Part shown: one piece after another, positions 3,640-5,251 of the stretch | Layout of the letters: each line of letters begins with the position of its first letter | Numbering within the stretch: position 1 is the first letter of the stretch | DNA from: Candidatus Zhuqueibacterota bacterium | GTDB lineage: Bacteria; Zhuqueibacterota; Zhuqueibacteria; Thermofontimicrobiales; Thiofontviventaceae | DNA length: 5,251 nt | Direction of reading: 5' to 3' | Assembly (NCBI GenBank): GCA_014729735.1 | Contig: WJJN01000045.1 | Location: forward strand, 1-5,251 | The notes under the pieces: model-generated | Seen by the model: the letters and a program-made list of their open reading frames with translations, nothing else | What the model was told of the DNA's origin: nothing | Databases searched by the model: none | Program-made: the position numbers and the translations under genes

Positions 3640-5251
3640 CTAATTTACAGTTTGCCACAGCGTGAAACTGCCCCAGAGATACGGATGTGGCTTTTTATAA
3701 TATTCATCCTGCTGCAATTGCCGGATAGTCTGAATTTTAACTTCCTGAAGCGCTAAAGATGGATTTGATTGACCTCGCCAGATTGTCAAAAACCGTACTA
3801 TTTGATTAATCGTCTCATTGGCATCTATTTTCCACAAACTTGCGAGAACGTTTTGTGCTCCCCGCGCAAGTAATGCCTGTTGGAAACCACAATATCCGGT
3901 TCCCTCGTAAAGCTTTCCGTTCGCTGTTTCGCAACCGATCAAAAATACCATCTCTGTTGCAGACCAGTCGACTTTCTTAAAATCAGCCAGTGACAATGCC
4001 ACCTTTTGCGGCTTCGGATCGATTTTATTAAGAATCGACAGCTCGAAAGAAGAGGAATCCGGGATGATCGTATTCGCCACGCTGTGCCCGATAAGAATGA
4101 TGATGTTATGATCTTCATTCAATTTTGATAATATATCTTCCTTCTTTACGACTCCTTTATTTATGAAAAATTCTTCAGTGCGCGGATACTTTTTTTTGAT
4201 GAGATGAATCAGTTCTGCCGTATTTGCCGATTGCGGATCAGCGCAAACCAGCACACGCCTGTTGCGTTTTTCCGAATCGAATTTATGTTGTGTTTGCAGG
4301 AAGAAGGCGCCCGGTATGTTGACAATCGCTGTTTGTTCGATCAGGTATTCCATGTCGGTTTCATCTCCATTGATCAAACAGGAAAACGGGATTCCGTATA
4401 AAATATCGTCCGGAATGATGTAGGTGATCTCACTGTCACGTAGCCTGATTTGCAATTCTCTCCAGTCAAGCAGCAGATGATATAATCGTCTGCCGCGGCT
4501 GGTGACTGTATCATAATTCGCGATGAATTGCGCCGGATTTTGATGCTGAAAAATGTCTATGGTTTCGTTGATGGAATTCAGGAACTTATTTGCCAGCGAA
4601 CGGATGTCCTCGATTTTGACCGGTTTCTGCAGCAGCTCGATTTCACCATCGTTCAAAAGAAAGGCGTAAAGAGTGTCCGCGGAGATAAAGTAATTTACAA
4701 CAAGCTGATTATCATTTAACTGTTGTAGCAGATTCCGGATATCTATAAAATAAGCAGGTGATTGGGAATGTGCTGCAATTCCCCGGTTCTGCATAAAGTG
4801 ATATCTCGCAGTTCGCGCTTTGATGTAATCCAGTTTAACGAAAGCCGAATCGAGCCGTCTGTTTTTGATCTCAAATAGTACGGCATTTTGCAGATAATGA
4901 TGGATTTTCTGACGGAAAATGGTCAGATTATCCATATCGGAAAATTGCGAACTGAGCGATTCGATTTCTTTTGTCAATCGATTGGAAATGTGAATTGCTT
5001 TTTCGAGGTCTCCTTCCGCGTATGCAATTTCTGCCATCATTCCGAAGGCATCGACTTTGCATTGAGAATCGCGCAGTTTATCTGACCGGGAATAAACATC
5101 ACGCAGCACTTCTTTTGCGCTGGAATATTCCGAAAGTGAAACGAAGCAGCGCGCCAGGTCGTTTTCGGTTTCCAGCGCCAGGTTCAGCCACCCCGTTTCT
5201 TCATACAGCGAAATAGCCTGCTGGAAATAATCCAGTGCCTGGCGGTGGTTC
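3640..5251 (-). CDS. TPR-CHAT caspase-like cysteine protease; N-terminus cut by window edge
   Basis: The minus frame is open from the right edge (first full codon 5248-5250) to TAG at 3640-3642, giving 536 visible residues. The GTG at 5109 is internal, because the 47 codons before it are open and continue the helical repeats. Residues 1 to about 100 look like TPR helices ('ALDYFQQAISLYEE', 'ENDLARCFVSLSEY', 'MMAEIAYAEGDLEKAI'). The CHAT domain covers about 180-536. It shows the conserved 'IPDDILYGIPFSCL' strand, the catalytic His in 'ILIGHS' (codon 4084-4086), the catalytic Cys in 'FLIGCETANG' (codon 3931-3933), then 'GFQQALLARGAQNVLASLW' and the C-terminal 'HPYLWGSFTLW'. The dyad is intact, so activity is likely. 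TPR-CHAT proteins include Csx29 of type III-E CRISPR and separase-like enzymes, which cut specific protein partners. Here the likely partners are the neighbouring gene products, but the substrate is unknown. Confidence 0.93.
   Translation of the reverse strand, partial: NHRQALDYFQQAISLYEETGWLNLALETENDLARCFVSLSEYSSAKEVLRDVYSRSDKLRDSQCKVDAFGMMAEIAYAEGDLEKAIHISNRLTKEIESLSSQFSDMDNLTIFRQKIHHYLQNAVLFEIKNRRLDSAFVKLDYIKARTARYHFMQNRGIAAHSQSPAYFIDIRNLLQQLNDNQLVVNYFISADTLYAFLLNDGEIELLQKPVKIEDIRSLANKFLNSINETIDIFQHQNPAQFIANYDTVTSRGRRLYHLLLDWRELQIRLRDSEITYIIPDDILYGIPFSCLINGDETDMEYLIEQTAIVNIPGAFFLQTQHKFDSEKRNRRVLVCADPQSANTAELIHLIKKKYPRTEEFFINKGVVKKEDILSKLNEDHNIIILIGHSVANTIIPDSSSFELSILNKIDPKPQKVALSLADFKKVDWSATEMVFLIGCETANGKLYEGTGYCGFQQALLARGAQNVLASLWKIDANETINQIVRFLTIWRGQSNPSLALQEVKIQTIRQLQQDEYYKKPHPYLWGSFTLWQTVN

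Noticed and set aside
3640..5109. GTG at 5109 as the start of the CHAT protein
   Set aside because: The frame stays open to the window edge and the extra 47 residues continue TPR-like helices, so the true start lies outside.
4204..5216. Several plus-strand open frames opposite the CHAT gene
   Set aside because: All lie opposite a strongly supported CHAT coding frame and look like its complementary shadow.
3640..5251. Assignment of the CHAT gene as Csx29 of a type III-E CRISPR system
   Set aside because: No CRISPR repeats, Cas7-11 or other Cas genes are visible; the TPR-CHAT layout alone is shared by many unrelated proteins.

Overview
This window looks like an AT-leaning bacterial chromosome segment with compact genes and strong GGAGG-type ribosome binding sites. 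No phylogenetic marker is present. The gene families and base composition suggest a member of the Bacteroidota/Calditrichota/Ignavibacteriota side of the tree or a related uncultured lineage. The strong Shine-Dalgarno signals argue mildly against typical Bacteroidota. This placement is a weak inference.

Six of the seven supported genes lie on the minus strand and are read from right to left. In transcription order they are: (1) a TPR-CHAT caspase-like protease with an intact His/Cys dyad, cut by the right edge (3640-5251); (2) a 120-aa protein with two membrane helices, 16 nt downstream with a near-perfect ribosome binding site (3261-3623); (3) after a 258-nt gap carrying two palindromes, a 96-aa degenerate receiver-like protein without the phosphoacceptor Asp (2712-3002); (4) a 155-aa predicted beta-sandwich protein (2205-2672); (5) after a 136-nt gap with a large imperfect inverted repeat, a 298-aa coiled-coil protein ending in a similar beta-sandwich (1172-2068); (6) a trypsin-like protein of the bacterial Nal1-like type, cut by the left edge just after its GDSG motif (1-798). 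In this last protein the expected catalytic His appears to be Ser. A small plus-strand gene for a CxxC/HxxxH zinc-ribbon-like protein (905-1132) sits between genes 5 and 6 and may be unrelated to the cluster.

The combination is what stands out. One protease is apparently active and one apparently inactive, alongside a membrane hairpin protein, a pseudo-receiver and two proteins sharing a C-terminal beta-sandwich. CHAT proteases are known effectors or processing enzymes in several bacterial conflict systems, such as the TPR-CHAT protein Csx29. No CRISPR array, Cas gene, nucleotide cyclase or NTPase is visible here, so no named system fits. My working inference is an undescribed CHAT-centred module in which the partner proteins sense, scaffold or are cut by the CHAT protease. 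Both outer genes are incomplete, so the full extent of the locus is not visible.
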